Shown: positions 20,156 to 29,985 of the stretch, in pieces
Position numbering within the stretch: position 1 is the stretch's first letter
Layout: the number at the start of each line of letters is the position of its first letter
DNA from: Pycnococcus provasolii
Lineage: Eukaryota; Chlorophyta; Pseudoscourfieldiophyceae; Pseudoscourfieldiales
DNA length: 64,000 bases
Direction of reading: 5' to 3'
NCBI GenBank assembly: GCA_049487715.1
Contig: CP150547.1
Coordinates: 1 to 64,000, forward strand
The notes under the pieces: model-generated
Told to the model about the DNA's origin: nothing
Database searches by the model: none
What the model saw: the letters and a program-made list of their open reading frames with translations, nothing else
Translations under genes and position numbers: made by a program

Positions 20156-21034
20156 ATGCCGAAGTCGCTGCTGAAGTTCGCCCTCGCTGCTTCGGCTGCC
20201 ACCGCAGCCATCTTTCTCACGAACGATGTCGCCGCCGCAGCCTCCGTCTCCTCCGACCCCTCCTCAGGAAAGTGCGTGCCCAACCTCGACCACGCAAAAT
20301 TTCTGGAGAAGAGCGGCGAATTTTTGGAAAACACGTTTTCGCCGCCAACGAATGGTACTAGGCGTAAGCTGATGGGAAGTTACGAGGATAGCAGCAAGTG
20401 CGCGGATGGCGATCGCAGCTGTGAGCACTGGCACTTCTTCGACCAGTACGGACTTGTGGTCAAGCTCGCACGCGAGTACGGCAATCCCGAAGCAACGAAC
20501 TGGGACAATCCCGAAGCACACGAGCTGGAAATGTGCAAGGCTGTCTACGTGTGTGCACTTGACTCGTTTACTCTGGGAAGTCTACTTTGCTCGCCGTCGC
20601 AAGATACTTGCGGCAACAGTGGCAACAGCACGGCGAAGATCACGCTCAAGGTTGACGACGAGACGAAGCGTGACTACTTTGGACGCTGCTCTGTGTGGAG
20701 TGCGCACGGACTTTTCACGCGAAACGGAAACGGAGGCGTTGGAGTTCTGAAAAATGGGGGGCACTCTGAAAGCGTGGAGAACGGAATCTGGAACATCAAC
20801 GTGGAGAACAAGGACCCGAACGCGAAGAAGAAGACATTCTACACTTACAGCTACGAAAAGAAATTCGGCTGGTGGGGCAAGAATCGCAAGTACGGCGACA
20901 GCTTCAAGTACGGCGACGGCTACAAGTACGGCGACGGCTACAAGTACGGCGACAACTACGGGTACGGGTACGAGAAGCCGTACAGCAAGTACGGATACAA
21001 GGGGTATAATGACGGCGGCTACCGAACGGGGTAA
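20156..21034 (+). CDS. Secreted Cys-containing protein with Tyr/Gly KYGD repeat tail
   Basis: 292 residues from Met 20156 (the frame also offers a Met 12 codons earlier at 20120). MPKSLLKFALAASAATAAIF is a clear signal peptide, which is why I choose this start. The middle part has ten or more Cys and aromatic residues with no family match. The C-terminal 70 residues become Tyr/Gly/Lys-rich with tandem units KYGDSFKYGDGYKYGDGY and then GYGYEKPYSKYGYKGY. Such tails occur in structural or adhesive extracellular proteins that cross-link through tyrosine, which makes a cell-wall or matrix role possible, but this is inference. Confidence 0.65.
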   Translation: MPKSLLKFALAASAATAAIFLTNDVAAAASVSSDPSSGKCVPNLDHAKFLEKSGEFLENTFSPPTNGTRRKLMGSYEDSSKCADGDRSCEHWHFFDQYGLVVKLAREYGNPEATNWDNPEAHELEMCKAVYVCALDSFTLGSLLCSPSQDTCGNSGNSTAKITLKVDDETKRDYFGRCSVWSAHGLFTRNGNGGVGVLKNGGHSESVENGIWNINVENKDPNAKKKTFYTYSYEKKFGWWGKNRKYGDSFKYGDGYKYGDGYKYGDNYGYGYEKPYSKYGYKGYNDGGYRTG

Positions 21035-21761
21035 GCGATACAAGAAGGCAGTTGGGTGTGGTGTCACGGGTTGTTGCTGCGTGGTTGTCTGTTGAGGATG
21101 GAAGCGCCATTGTTTGATTTTTTCTTCATTTTTTCTTTTCTGGGTGTTAAACAAAAACAAAGCCATTTTCTCTTTTTGGTCGTATCTTTTGCCACGCTGG
21201 CACAAAAGGACGGGCAGAAAGAGGGGGAGAAAGGGCGGGGACTTGGGGGGATCAAATCCCCCCACCACGTGACCACGATCGCCACCGCCAACCTCCCGTT
21301 TCCTTCGTGCAAGAGGCTCCTCCTCAGTCATTACATCCTACCTCGTCGTATGCGTCGTGCCGTCCTTCTCTCACTACTCTCTCTGCCCAATCTTTCTCTG
21401 CACAGCAGCCGCAGAGAAACGAGGCGAGCAAATCTGTGCCCTTTCCCGCGACAGAAAAGCAGGAAAGGGAGGGAAGGGAGGAAAGAGGAGGTGCAGGAAA
21501 GGAAAGGGGGGGGGGGGCGATGCCCAAATCCGAGGGAGCGTTTTCCCTACACCTATAATGGATGTGCCAGGTGGACCATTGTGGACCTTGAATTCTGAAT
21601 TCCTCCTCCTCCTCCCCCTCCAGGTCCAACGATACCCCGCCTCCCACGCGCTCCACGCACCATCCTCCCTCCCTCCCTCCCTCCCCCTCCATCACAAACG
21701 GCGATAGATATCCGTATCTCGTACACGGCAACAAGCAACGAAGACGACAGAGAAGTGCAGT
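21035..21761. other. Intergenic region, poly-purine/pyrimidine rich
   Basis: 727 bp between two plus-strand genes. It holds AAACAAAAACAAA and T-rich tracts (21118-21170), an almost pure purine run with G10 (about 21464-21520) and CTCCCT repeats (21663-21693). Overlapping short frames on both strands have no domain. I see no gene. Confidence 0.45.
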
Positions 21762-22424
21762 ATGCCAGCTCTCGCAGCAGCACAAACCAAACACCTACCC
21801 TGCTCGCGCATACGACGAGGAGGCGTGTGCGCCGCACCGTATCGGCGCGCAATGCCAGCCAACTTAACATGGACGACGACACAGGCTCCACGCGCAGTGC
21901 CACGTCGTCAACGCGCATTGACGCGTCTCTACGCAACCTCGAATGGGCCGTTCGGACGCGACGACGACGACGACGCCGAACGCGAGCACGACAATAAAGA
22001 CGACCACGTGCTCGACGACGAGGATGACGACGTGTGCGACGTGAGCGACTTCTTCGATGGCGACAATAGTAACGGCGACACCGCGACATCCACGAAACAG
22101 TGCTTCAGCAGCAGCAAGTCGTTCGATGAGGCGACCATGGCGTTCAACCACGCCGTGCAGCCGCTGTTGCAGGAGAGAATTAAACAGGTGGCACACAAGG
22201 AAAAGCGTGTGCGCGCTCAGGTGGCTTTTATGCAGAAGAAGATGCGCATGGCGCGGCCAGATAAATTCCCACCCACGCCTGGTGAGGTGGCTGCGGAGGC
22301 GGCGATGTCAAACAACCCGGAGGACCCGGAGTTTGCGCGTGCGTATCACGAGGCTGTGTGCGCGTGGTACGACAGCAGGTGGGCGGAGTTTATGGACGAA
22401 CGCAGCGACCAGTCGGACATCTGA
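21762..22424 (+). CDS. Hypothetical plastid-targeted protein with acidic segment
   Basis: 220 residues. The first about 60 are Arg/Ala/Ser/Thr-rich and free of acids, fitting a transit peptide (possible later start MPANLTW). An Asp-rich stretch (GRDDDDDAERE...) follows, then a conserved-looking soluble part with MAFNHAVQPLLQERI, a Lys/Arg helix and PDKFPPTPGEVAAEAAM. I do not recognise the family. It ends 283 bp before the convergent LHCI gene. The 3' flank contains (GT)n and (CCA/CAA)n simple repeats. Confidence 0.55.
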   Translation: MPALAAAQTKHLPCSRIRRGGVCAAPYRRAMPANLTWTTTQAPRAVPRRQRALTRLYATSNGPFGRDDDDDAEREHDNKDDHVLDDEDDDVCDVSDFFDGDNSNGDTATSTKQCFSSSKSFDEATMAFNHAVQPLLQERIKQVAHKEKRVRAQVAFMQKKMRMARPDKFPPTPGEVAAEAAMSNNPEDPEFARAYHEAVCAWYDSRWAEFMDERSDQSDI

Positions 22425-22707
22425 GTGGAACGAACTTTTGACATAGTAATAAGCTTGTGCGTGTGTGTGTGTGTGTGTTTTTGTTCTACTTCATTTTACC
22501 CACTGTGCTAAATACATAAAAGCAGACCCACCACCACCACCAACAACAACAACAACGACGACTACTTTTATTGCTTGCTTGTGCGTGCCAAGGAGGAGGA
22601 AGTACGTACCCTGTATGTACCCATTCTCCACGAAAAACAACCTTTGATGAGTAACACCCTTGAGATTTTTTTTCTAACCCGCACAAGCTAAGCAGCGCTC
22701 GAACACT

Positions 22708-23896
22708 TTACTGGTTCATGCTTGCGAAGTTGTACCACATGTTGCTGTGCTGCGGGTCCGAGAGGTGGTCGACGAGGTTCTGCACCGGTCCCTGTCCGGT
22801 GATGACCGCCTGTCCTCCAATTCCAAGGAAGGCCATCATCGCCAAGCGTCCGTGCTTGATCTCCTTCTCCTTCATGGAGGCGAGCTCCTCGGGCGTCTTG
22901 CCGAACTTCATGAAGTTGAACACGCCACCTCCGGGGTACGCAGCCTCTCCGCTGCCTCCGAGGTATTTCTGCAGGCCGGCGAAGTCCTGTCCGTCAGGTC
23001 CCATGCTTCCCGGGTTGCGGTAGTCCTGCAGGCGGCGCAGCTCGGCGAACTGCATGAGCACAATCTGAACGAAGAAGATGGTCTTCGCATCCGCCCAGTA
23101 GAAGTCCGGCGAGCCGAGCGGCGGGATCACACCAGCCTGGAACCACAGAAGTCCCGTCTGCTTCGGGATGATGCCGGCATTTCCGAGAATCTCCGGCGCA
23201 ACGGCACCGGCAACTCCAAGCATAGCCCAGCGTCCGTGAATGATCTCGGCATATCCGAGCCACTCCGGGTCGATCGCGCCACCAGCACCCTCCGGGTCGC
23301 TGATTCCGAGCGGGTCGAATCCCCAGTTGCCGGGAAGCGCCGCGTCGACGTACGCCGCCGCGGAGGTGCTTCCACCGATACCGAGGATACCGCGTGCCTC
23401 CGGGATTTCACGCTGTGTGTGTGTGTGTGTGTTGTTTGTGATGAGTGATCTGAGGCGTTTCGTTTCGTTTTCCCAACCTTTGTTGCATTCACGTTCGTCG
23501 TTCTTGCGTGGCCTTGCACGTTTTTCTTCCAGGTGTTCCCAAAAAAAAACGTAAAACGAAACACAAAAAAGTGTGACGGTAGTACAAGAGTAGTCTCGTC
23601 CATCAACCAAAGCACTTCCGAAACATACACATGCACAGGGTGAGAGCTCGCTAGCTCGCTGGCTTACTCGCACCCTTTCTCACCCACCCATCCCCTGCCG
23701 ACCCCGTATCATATCACGTCCTGCATTCCCTCCTTCCTTGACGTACCTTGACAACCGGCGCCTTGGGTGCCTCCTCCGCCGCCGCGGCGGGTGCGTCCGC
23801 CTTCTCCTCCTCTGCGCGGCATACGAGGGAGCGGCGCGCGTTCCTGGGCGCGAGTGCCTTTGGGCGCTGACACACGGACTTGAGGCTAGAGAGCAT
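22708..23896 (-). CDS. LHCI-type chlorophyll a/b-binding protein, one intron
   Basis: Two exons on the minus strand: 23896-23747 (50 codons, transit peptide MLSSLKSVCQRPKALAPRNA and linker) and 23412-22708. The intron begins GTACGT and ends CACACAG, phase 0, giving 284 residues. The mature part has the LHC generic motif twice: EIIHGRWAMLGVAG in helix B and KEIKHGRLAMMAFLGIG in helix A. Between them are the pigment-binding helix C with FAELRRLQDY and the loop RNPGSMGPDG. Features such as AGVIPP, YWADAKTIFFVQ and GGVFNFMKFGKTPEE fit PSI antenna (Lhca) proteins rather than LHCII. It acts in the thylakoid membrane. A (TG)8-type tract forms the 3' end of the intron. Confidence 0.92.
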
Positions 23897-24511
23897 GGGA
23901 GGCAGTTGTGTGTTCGATCTCGGAGGTGGAGGTCGAGGCCGGCGTCGCCAAGGGAGAGGGAGGGAGGGAGGAGGAGGAGGAGGAGGCCCCGGGGGCTTGG
24001 GCTTGGGGGAGGAGGAGGACAGGGGAGAGGAGACGAGGGGGAGAGGAAACAGAGAGGAAAGGGAAGATTTTCAAGATAAGAGTTTGATCGAAATTTTTTT
24101 GGCCCAACCGGTATCCCACGCAGCGCCCAAGAAGCCCCGCCTCGGCGCCTCCGACCTGCGCGCCCGACCGAACGCGACGACCGCACTCGGGGTTGGGCGA
24201 GGAAACCCCGAACTTGCGTCCCCGTCGAAAGGCAGTGATTCGATAAGATAAATCAGGAAATCAAGGTCTGGGACAAGGCTGTGACTATAGGGGGGAGATA
24301 TCATCAAACGCCCACCTGCAGCCCCCTCTTGTCCCCCTCTCTCCCTCTCTCCCTCCCTCCCCCTCCCCTGTTCTATTCAACCTCCGCCTCCCCGGAGTGC
24401 GTCCACGTAAACTGCTCTGCCCAATACCACCAGCACGCCATTCCGCACACACTTCACACTTCACACTTCACACTACACACTACACACTACACACACAACT
24501 TCACGTCCGTC
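23897..24511. promoter_or_regulatory. Shared divergent promoter region of LHCI and PsbQ-like genes
   Basis: 615 bp separate the two head-to-head photosynthesis gene starts. It contains a long purine block (23950-24065, GGGAGAGGGAGGGAGGGAGG type), a CT-rich block (24330-24370) and a direct repeat of CTTCACA/CTACACA units (24451-24495) just upstream of the PsbQ start. Coordinated light regulation is likely from the arrangement, but no specific factor site is asserted. Confidence 0.5.
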
Positions 24512-25096
24512 ATGATCGCCTCAAGCCGTTCCCTGCGCGTCTCCAAGGCTGCCGCACCCGTGCAGCGCCGCTCCGTCAAGGTGGCTGCGTCCGCATCCTC
24601 CTCCTCCCCCGTCGTGAAGTCCATCGCCGCAGCCTCGGCGGCGGCGATCGTCTTCACGCAGCTCCCCGCGCTCGCGCTCGACTCCGCGAAGCTCCTCATC
24701 GCCACGCCTGACCAGGCCAACTTCCTCAAGTACATCGACGAGAGCAAGCAGGGAGATTCGTCCTTCAAGCGTGGAGGAGAGCGATTCCCCTTCGCCGAGG
24801 GTGGACGTACGCCCGCCGAGCAGAAGGCCCGCCTCACCCGTGCCGTCAAGGACTTCAACGATCTTGAGCCGTTCGTGAAGAAGGGATACTGGCTTGAGGT
24901 GCAGAGTGGCATGCGCCGCAAGATGGGATACGCGCGCTACGACATCGAAAACCTCTCCGGAAAGCAGCCCGTCGACCTCGTGCAGAAGTTCGAGGCGCTC
25001 GACCTCGCCTGCCGCGCGAAGGACTTCGACGGAGCTGCCGCCGCGTACGCGGATGCGAAGGAGGCGCTCGCCTCGGCTGTGAACGGCCTTGCGTAA
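24512..25096 (+). CDS. psbQ: PsbQ-like oxygen-evolving complex subunit
   Basis: 194 residues. The start at 24512 is chosen because MIASSRSLRVSKAAAPVQRR begins a plastid transit peptide, while an upstream in-frame Met at 24281 would add unlikely sequence. A second hydrophobic stretch, SIAAASAAAIVFTQLPALALD, is a thylakoid lumen signal with an ALA cleavage site. The mature domain of about 140 residues is a four-helix-type PsbQ fold with LEPFVKKGYWLEVQSGMRRK and GYARYDIENL, the most conserved PsbQ region. PsbQ stabilises the manganese cluster of PSII on the lumen side. It is divergent from the LHCI gene. Confidence 0.88.
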   Translation: MIASSRSLRVSKAAAPVQRRSVKVAASASSSSPVVKSIAAASAAAIVFTQLPALALDSAKLLIATPDQANFLKYIDESKQGDSSFKRGGERFPFAEGGRTPAEQKARLTRAVKDFNDLEPFVKKGYWLEVQSGMRRKMGYARYDIENLSGKQPVDLVQKFEALDLACRAKDFDGAAAAYADAKEALASAVNGLA

Positions 25097-25372
25097 ATGC
25101 GAGAAAAGAAAAATTGTTCCTTTCGCCGCTCGTGTACGCCAAAAAATCAAAACAACATAAAAAAAAGAAATGCAGAGAAAATGTGGGTATGAAGGAAAAA
25201 AACAGCACGCTTTTTTTTTCTCCGCGAGTAATGAGGTGTTTTCTTCTTATTGTGCGGGAAAAAAAACAAAAACAAAAACAAAATCACAAACACAAAACAC
25301 ACACACACACAAAAGAAAAAAAGCGCTTACACACACAGACACAAACACACACACAAACACACAAACGCAAAC

Positions 25373-25409
<37 letters not shown>

Positions 25410-25433
25410 CTAAAAGTACTTCCTTTCTCTCTC
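25097..25433. repeat. Poly-A-rich and (CA)n microsatellite in 3' intergenic
   Basis: The 337-bp gap between the convergent PsbQ-like and NEK genes has A-rich sequence from 25139, then AAACAAAAACAAAAACAAAA and an imperfect CA array from about 25290 that ends in a pure (AC)17 at 25374-25408. Plus-strand frames here encode only Lys/Asn/Thr/His strings and are not genes. Confidence 0.85.
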
Positions 25434-28400
25434 TCAACCTGTCGCATAGCATGCATCCTCGCAAACAATCAGTTGGTGGATCAGAGTCAGATAGCGTACA
25501 TGAGGTCCTAGGATACGCCTCAAATCCTCCACCGCAGCTCTTTCCTCAGCCTCCTCGTCCTCCTCCTCGTCGACGCCGTTGCCGTCCTCCTCATCCTCCT
25601 CCTTACCACCACCTCCTCCAACTTGCTGCATGCGCTGGTAAGCAGCTAGCAGCGTGTCTGCGCCTAAAGCCTCCTCGAGCCATGCACGAAGGGCCTCGAC
25701 ACGCATCGCCGCAGAGTCGTCATCAGCCACGCCATGGAGCTTCACCTCAGCTCCATCCAACACAAAGTGGCCACTCGCAGGTCCCGACGGTGTGCCCTTC
25801 GCGGTAGTAGGCGTCTCCACCTCCTCGTCAATGTCACCGATCCGAAGGGCACTTCTCAGGTTGTCCGCCAGAGCATCGAATTCAGCGGCATCCTCCTCCT
25901 GGATTGCAAAGAGGTGACGGCCAGAATCTTCCCTGTTGTCGTCGTCGTCGTCGTCGTCAACGTCAACGTCATCGTCAAGCCCTCCTCGCGGGTTAAATGT
26001 CAGGCTGGCATTGTTGCCATCCTCTTCCTCCTCCTTATCCTCCTCCCGATGCTGCTTCGCATGCATTCCTCCTCTGATTCCTCCTCCATCCTCATCATCC
26101 TCCGCGCTGGCACGCAGAGCCATGGCAATGCGACCTGGACTTCCCAACGGAGGAGCAGCATAAGCAGGGGGAGGCAAATCTCCCACATGAGGAAGCTTGA
26201 TTGGCAGCGGCAGCGGCCGCTCGTCAGCAGCTGAAGCCACCACCTGCTGCGGCTGAGGTTCAGGTGTAGAAGGACGACTCGACCTCCTCGGTGGTGGTGG
26301 TGGCGGCGGTGGCGGTGATGATGATGGCGGTGATGGTGGTGGTGGTGGTGACGGTGAACTCCTCGGAGGAGCAGGAGCAGGAGGAGCTGCCGCAGCACCT
26401 CCACCCTCCAGAATAAACCTGGAACCAGGAAGACTGCTTTCGTCCACAGCCAGGGCAACGACGTCATCCTGCTGATCCTCCTCTGTCTCTTCTGTCGCGT
26501 ACGGCGGCCTCGGCGAAAGCACACCGGGACTTGCACGTCCACCTGCGGCGCCATCTGGCACAGCCGCATACGCAGGTCCGAAGATGTCACCCAGAACCTG
26601 CCGACGATTGCGTTCCGCCGCGGCGCGAAGCTCTCGATAGTTCTGCCTCTGAAACTCGGCAAAGTTTACGTCAACCGGCGGTGCGCCAACTCCTCCAACA
26701 CGACGCTGCTGATGACGAGGATCCTGTCGCGTTCGAACGGGTGCGAGATTGCGTGGTGGACTTCGAGGAGGGTGGGGATCCGACACACCACGGTGGTGGT
26801 GGGGATACTGAGCCTTCGTCGCCTGCTCGCGTGCTGCAATCGCAGCCTGCTGACGACGTGCAAGCGCACGTGCCGCGGCGGAATCAGGCCTTGCCGGCGC
26901 AAGAACCTCCACCTCGGACGAGGGGCTACGGCCATCAAGCTCGCGCCTCAGGCGCTCGCGATTCGCGCGCGCCTCCTCCTGCCTTCTCATGAATTCGTGC
27001 TTCCGCTCAGCATCGCGGCGCATCCTCTCCTGCTGCTCCGCCTGCCTGCGCAACTCCACCTCGTGTTGGCGCCTCGCCTCCAGAGCCTTCGCCGCGCCAA
27101 TGCGCCTTGCACGTGCCTCCGCCGCCTCGCGCTCGGCACGCTCGCGTGCAATCTCCCGCTTTTTGCGCTCACGCTCCGCCTCCTCGGCACGTGCTCTCGC
27201 AGCCGCAGCCATCTTCTCCTGCTGCCGACGCTTCATGTCCGCCTTGTACGCGCCCGCCGCCTCCTTCGCCGCACGCTCCACCTCGCGCCGTTCCGCCTCC
27301 TTCTCCGCCTCATCGGCACGCGCTCTCGCAGCCGCAGCCATGTTCTCCTGCTGCCGACGCTTCATTTCAACCTTGTACGCATCCGCCGCCTCCTTCGCCG
27401 CACGCTCCATCTCGCGCCGCTGCGCCTCCTTCTGCTGGTCAAGCTGGCGCTGCACACGGCTTGGGCTGCCGTCCTCTGCCCCAAGCTCACGCCGCTGTAC
27501 CTCTAACTTGGCCATCTTCGCACGCAGGACAGCCTGCGACGGAGCCACCGCCGCCTTACTTGGCGATGATGATGCCGGCGCCGCCGAGGCTGGTGCAGCA
27601 GCAGCATGGCGACGCACAGGTGCAGGCATCCCCGCGTTGTTGGGGTTGGCGGCAGCAGCAGCAGCAGCAGCAGCATTGCCGCGGCCGGCGTAGTGTGCTG
27701 CCATCGCCTTCGTGACGATGCGACCTGGCGGTGGCTTGTACGCAGCAGATGGATCCCTCCCACCAACCGGGCCTGGCGGCGCAGGAAGAGGCGCAGGCTT
27801 ATCCCTCGGCGGTGCCTTGCTTGGCGTGGGTGCCGCGACAGCCGCCGCGGCAGCCTTCGTCGGCGTGGTTGGCTTTCTCTCAGCGCCAGCTGTCGGCGCG
27901 GGTGCCGGTGCCGGTGCGGGCGCTTTTTGCTTCGCTCGCATCACCACGTCGCCCCTGCGCGGCCTTCCGTGCAGCACGGTGTGCGCAAACTCCGCCGCCA
28001 TGACGGTGCGCGAGAGGAACTTTTCGATGCGCGCGCGCAGGATAGGGTTGGCAAGAAGGTTGTTCACGGTGGGCCGCCTCGAAGGCTGCTTGGCAATCAT
28101 GCTGTCGACGATGTCGCGCAGTCCCTTGGTGTAGTGCGTGCTCGACACGGGCGTGTAGCTGCTGCGCACGATTTTGTGGATGAGCATCTTCATGTTGTTC
28201 GCGTCGAACGCGTGCTTGAGCGTGCATATCTCGTACAGAAGGCACCCTAGACTCCAGATGTCGCTCCTCTGATCATAGCGTTGGTTTTGGCAGATTTCCG
28301 GGCTCATGTAGTACGGCGTGCCGACTGCGGTGGCTGCAAACTGGCTCGTGGAGTCGAGCACCTTGGAGACGCCAAAGTCTCCGAGTTTGAGGAGTCCGTT

Positions 28401-28892
28401 TCCGCTGATGAAGACGTTCTGGCTTTTGATGTCGCGGTGCAGAATCTTGCGGTCGTGCACGTGCTTAAGTGCAAGGCACAGCTGCACGAACCAGTCGAGC
28501 ACCTGTTCTTCTCTGAGCAGCTTTCCTCGCTGCGCCTGCAGGCGCTTGTACAGGTCCCCCCCGCTGCAGTAGTCCATGACGATGCACAGCTTTCCACGTT
28601 CGACGAAGCTTTCGTGGCTCCTGACGACGTTCGGGTGTTCCATGGCGGCGAGAAGTTTCGCCTCGAGGTGCGCGGAATCTCGCTCCTGCCTCTGCATGCG
28701 GCTGACGTCGATTTCCTTGATGACAAACTTTTCTCCATCCTTCTTTCTCGTGACAAGGATGGCACACCCGAACGATCCGCGCCCGAGTTCCTTCTGGCGT
28801 TCGAATCGCGCTAAGTTGGAAGAGGATGGCGACGACGAGTGCTTTGTTGGCATGGCTCCTGCTCCTGGGTAGTTTCCGTTGAGGACACGCAT
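25434..28892 (-). CDS. NIMA-related (NEK) protein kinase with long coiled-coil C-terminus
   Basis: 1,152 residues. A Ser/Thr kinase domain spans about 30-293: Gly loop GRGSFGCA (37-44), Lys59 in VIKEI, catalytic HRDIKSQN with Asp154, DFG at 172-174 and activation segment GTPYYMSPE (191-199). The sequence and domain-first layout match the NEK1/NEK5 branch, which acts in cilia, centrosomes and microtubules. After Ala/Pro-rich linkers there is a strongly charged coiled coil (about 460-640, EAEREKKKREIARERAER type) with two near-identical repeats of about 40 residues containing KEAADAYKVEMKRRQQENMA and KEAAGAYKADMKRRQQEKMA. Pro-rich and Asp-rich segments precede a C-terminal helical region. The whole gene is one exon. 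Confidence 0.9.
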   Translation of the reverse strand: MRVLNGNYPGAGAMPTKHSSSPSSSNLARFERQKELGRGSFGCAILVTRKKDGEKFVIKEIDVSRMQRQERDSAHLEAKLLAAMEHPNVVRSHESFVERGKLCIVMDYCSGGDLYKRLQAQRGKLLREEQVLDWFVQLCLALKHVHDRKILHRDIKSQNVFISGNGLLKLGDFGVSKVLDSTSQFAATAVGTPYYMSPEICQNQRYDQRSDIWSLGCLLYEICTLKHAFDANNMKMLIHKIVRSSYTPVSSTHYTKGLRDIVDSMIAKQPSRRPTVNNLLANPILRARIEKFLSRTVMAAEFAHTVLHGRPRRGDVVMRAKQKAPAPAPAPAPTAGAERKPTTPTKAAAAAVAAPTPSKAPPRDKPAPLPAPPGPVGGRDPSAAYKPPPGRIVTKAMAAHYAGRGNAAAAAAAAANPNNAGMPAPVRRHAAAAPASAAPASSSPSKAAVAPSQAVLRAKMAKLEVQRRELGAEDGSPSRVQRQLDQQKEAQRREMERAAKEAADAYKVEMKRRQQENMAAAARARADEAEKEAERREVERAAKEAAGAYKADMKRRQQEKMAAAARARAEEAERERKKREIARERAEREAAEARARRIGAAKALEARRQHEVELRRQAEQQERMRRDAERKHEFMRRQEEARANRERLRRELDGRSPSSEVEVLAPARPDSAAARALARRQQAAIAAREQATKAQYPHHHRGVSDPHPPRSPPRNLAPVRTRQDPRHQQRRVGGVGAPPVDVNFAEFQRQNYRELRAAAERNRRQVLGDIFGPAYAAVPDGAAGGRASPGVLSPRPPYATEETEEDQQDDVVALAVDESSLPGSRFILEGGGAAAAPPAPAPPRSSPSPPPPPSPPSSSPPPPPPPPPRRSSRPSTPEPQPQQVVASAADERPLPLPIKLPHVGDLPPPAYAAPPLGSPGRIAMALRASAEDDEDGGGIRGGMHAKQHREEDKEEEEDGNNASLTFNPRGGLDDDVDVDDDDDDDNREDSGRHLFAIQEEDAAEFDALADNLRSALRIGDIDEEVETPTTAKGTPSGPASGHFVLDGAEVKLHGVADDDSAAMRVEALRAWLEEALGADTLLAAYQRMQQVGGGGGKEEDEEDGNGVDEEEDEEAEERAAVEDLRRILGPHVRYLTLIHQLIVCEDACYATG

Positions 28893-29985
28893 ATAAAAGA
28901 AGGGCAGGTCGTGATGGAATGTTGGTGGAATGTATGTTGTGAAATGCTGGGCTCCTTGTATGGTAGTTCACAGTTCACAGTTCACCGTCCTGTATGTGCC
29001 TGATGAGAAAGCGAAGACTGCACTGCACTGCACAGTCGTTCTTCTTCTTCTTCTTCTATATCTTCTTCTTGTCGTGCTTCGTTGTACAATCGGTATTGTG
29101 TGTCCTGTAGAAGTCGGCGTTAGTTCCCGAGTCGTCGCGCCGCGCCGCGCCGAGTCTGTTTGTTGTGAATTATGGATAGGACTTCGCCGTCGTCGTCGTC
29201 GTCGCCTTAACAACAGCAGCACAGCAGCACGAGCCCGGCAGTTCCCGAAGAAGTTGGTCGTCGCGCGCGTGCTAAGGAGCGAGACAGCGAGCCACCTAGC
29301 TAGTTGCGCGTGCGTGCTTGGGAGTGCTGCGCGCGCGTGTGTTGCGTGCTTCGAGTGCGTGCGAGTTGGCGAGAGGTACGAGTAGGCGCGGCTCGCCCGA
29401 GCGGGGGGGGTCGGAAGCGAAAGCTCACCTTCGGGGCGTCTTGGGTTCCGCCTCGGACGGGGGGAAGGGAAGGGAAGGGAGGAGGGGGTTAGTGTGACCA
29501 CCCGATTGGTCCGCATTTCTTGCTCAGCCTCGGCCCTGGAGAAGTATGATCGACTAGAGAAGACTGGTGCGATCCGGGAAAGGGGAAGGGAACAGCTGAA
29601 GGGGGGCAGACGGAGCGTCCCTTCGTTCGGAACGGGCCGCGGCTCTTTTCCTCGAGTAAAGGAATGGGGTAAGAGAAGCTGCGTTTTCTACCCCATTCAC
29701 CTGGGGGAGGTCTCGACGATGCAGCTTGCAACTTGCAAGTCGGCTTCGTTCGTGGGCAACAAGGGGTAGCCCGAACGCTCCGTCTTGCGCCGACTGCCAA
29801 GGTGGGGATGTGCGCACTAGATTTTACCACTCCCAAGGCACGCGTGCAGGTCCGACATCAAGGACCACTCGACCAGGCAACTGAGTCGAGAAACCATTTC
29901 TATGATTTCGGGTTTATCGTTGATTTCGGGGTTGGGACTGCGATCCGCCGCCGCCACTATTCATACCACCTCACACTCCCGAAGC
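28893..29985. other. Divergent intergenic region of NEK and SMU1 genes
   Basis: About 1.1 kb between divergent starts. It contains GTTCACAGTTCACAGTTCAC (28969 on) as a short tandem repeat, a TTC run (29039-29068), a CGTCGT repeat (29188-29205), a GGGAA purine run (29460-29487) and an inverted GCAACTTGCAAGT near 29728. Open frames here lack family resemblance. I treat it as promoters and UTRs. Confidence 0.45.

Noticed and set aside
25250-25807. Plus-strand ORF encoding Lys/Asn/Thr/His repeats
   Set aside because: It is a translation of the A-rich and CA microsatellite, then of the NEK antisense strand.
26712-27506. Plus-strand ORFs antisense to the kinase coiled coil
   Set aside because: They are shadows of the Glu/Arg/Ala codons of the NEK tail and give Leu/Arg or Ser/Ala strings with no family.
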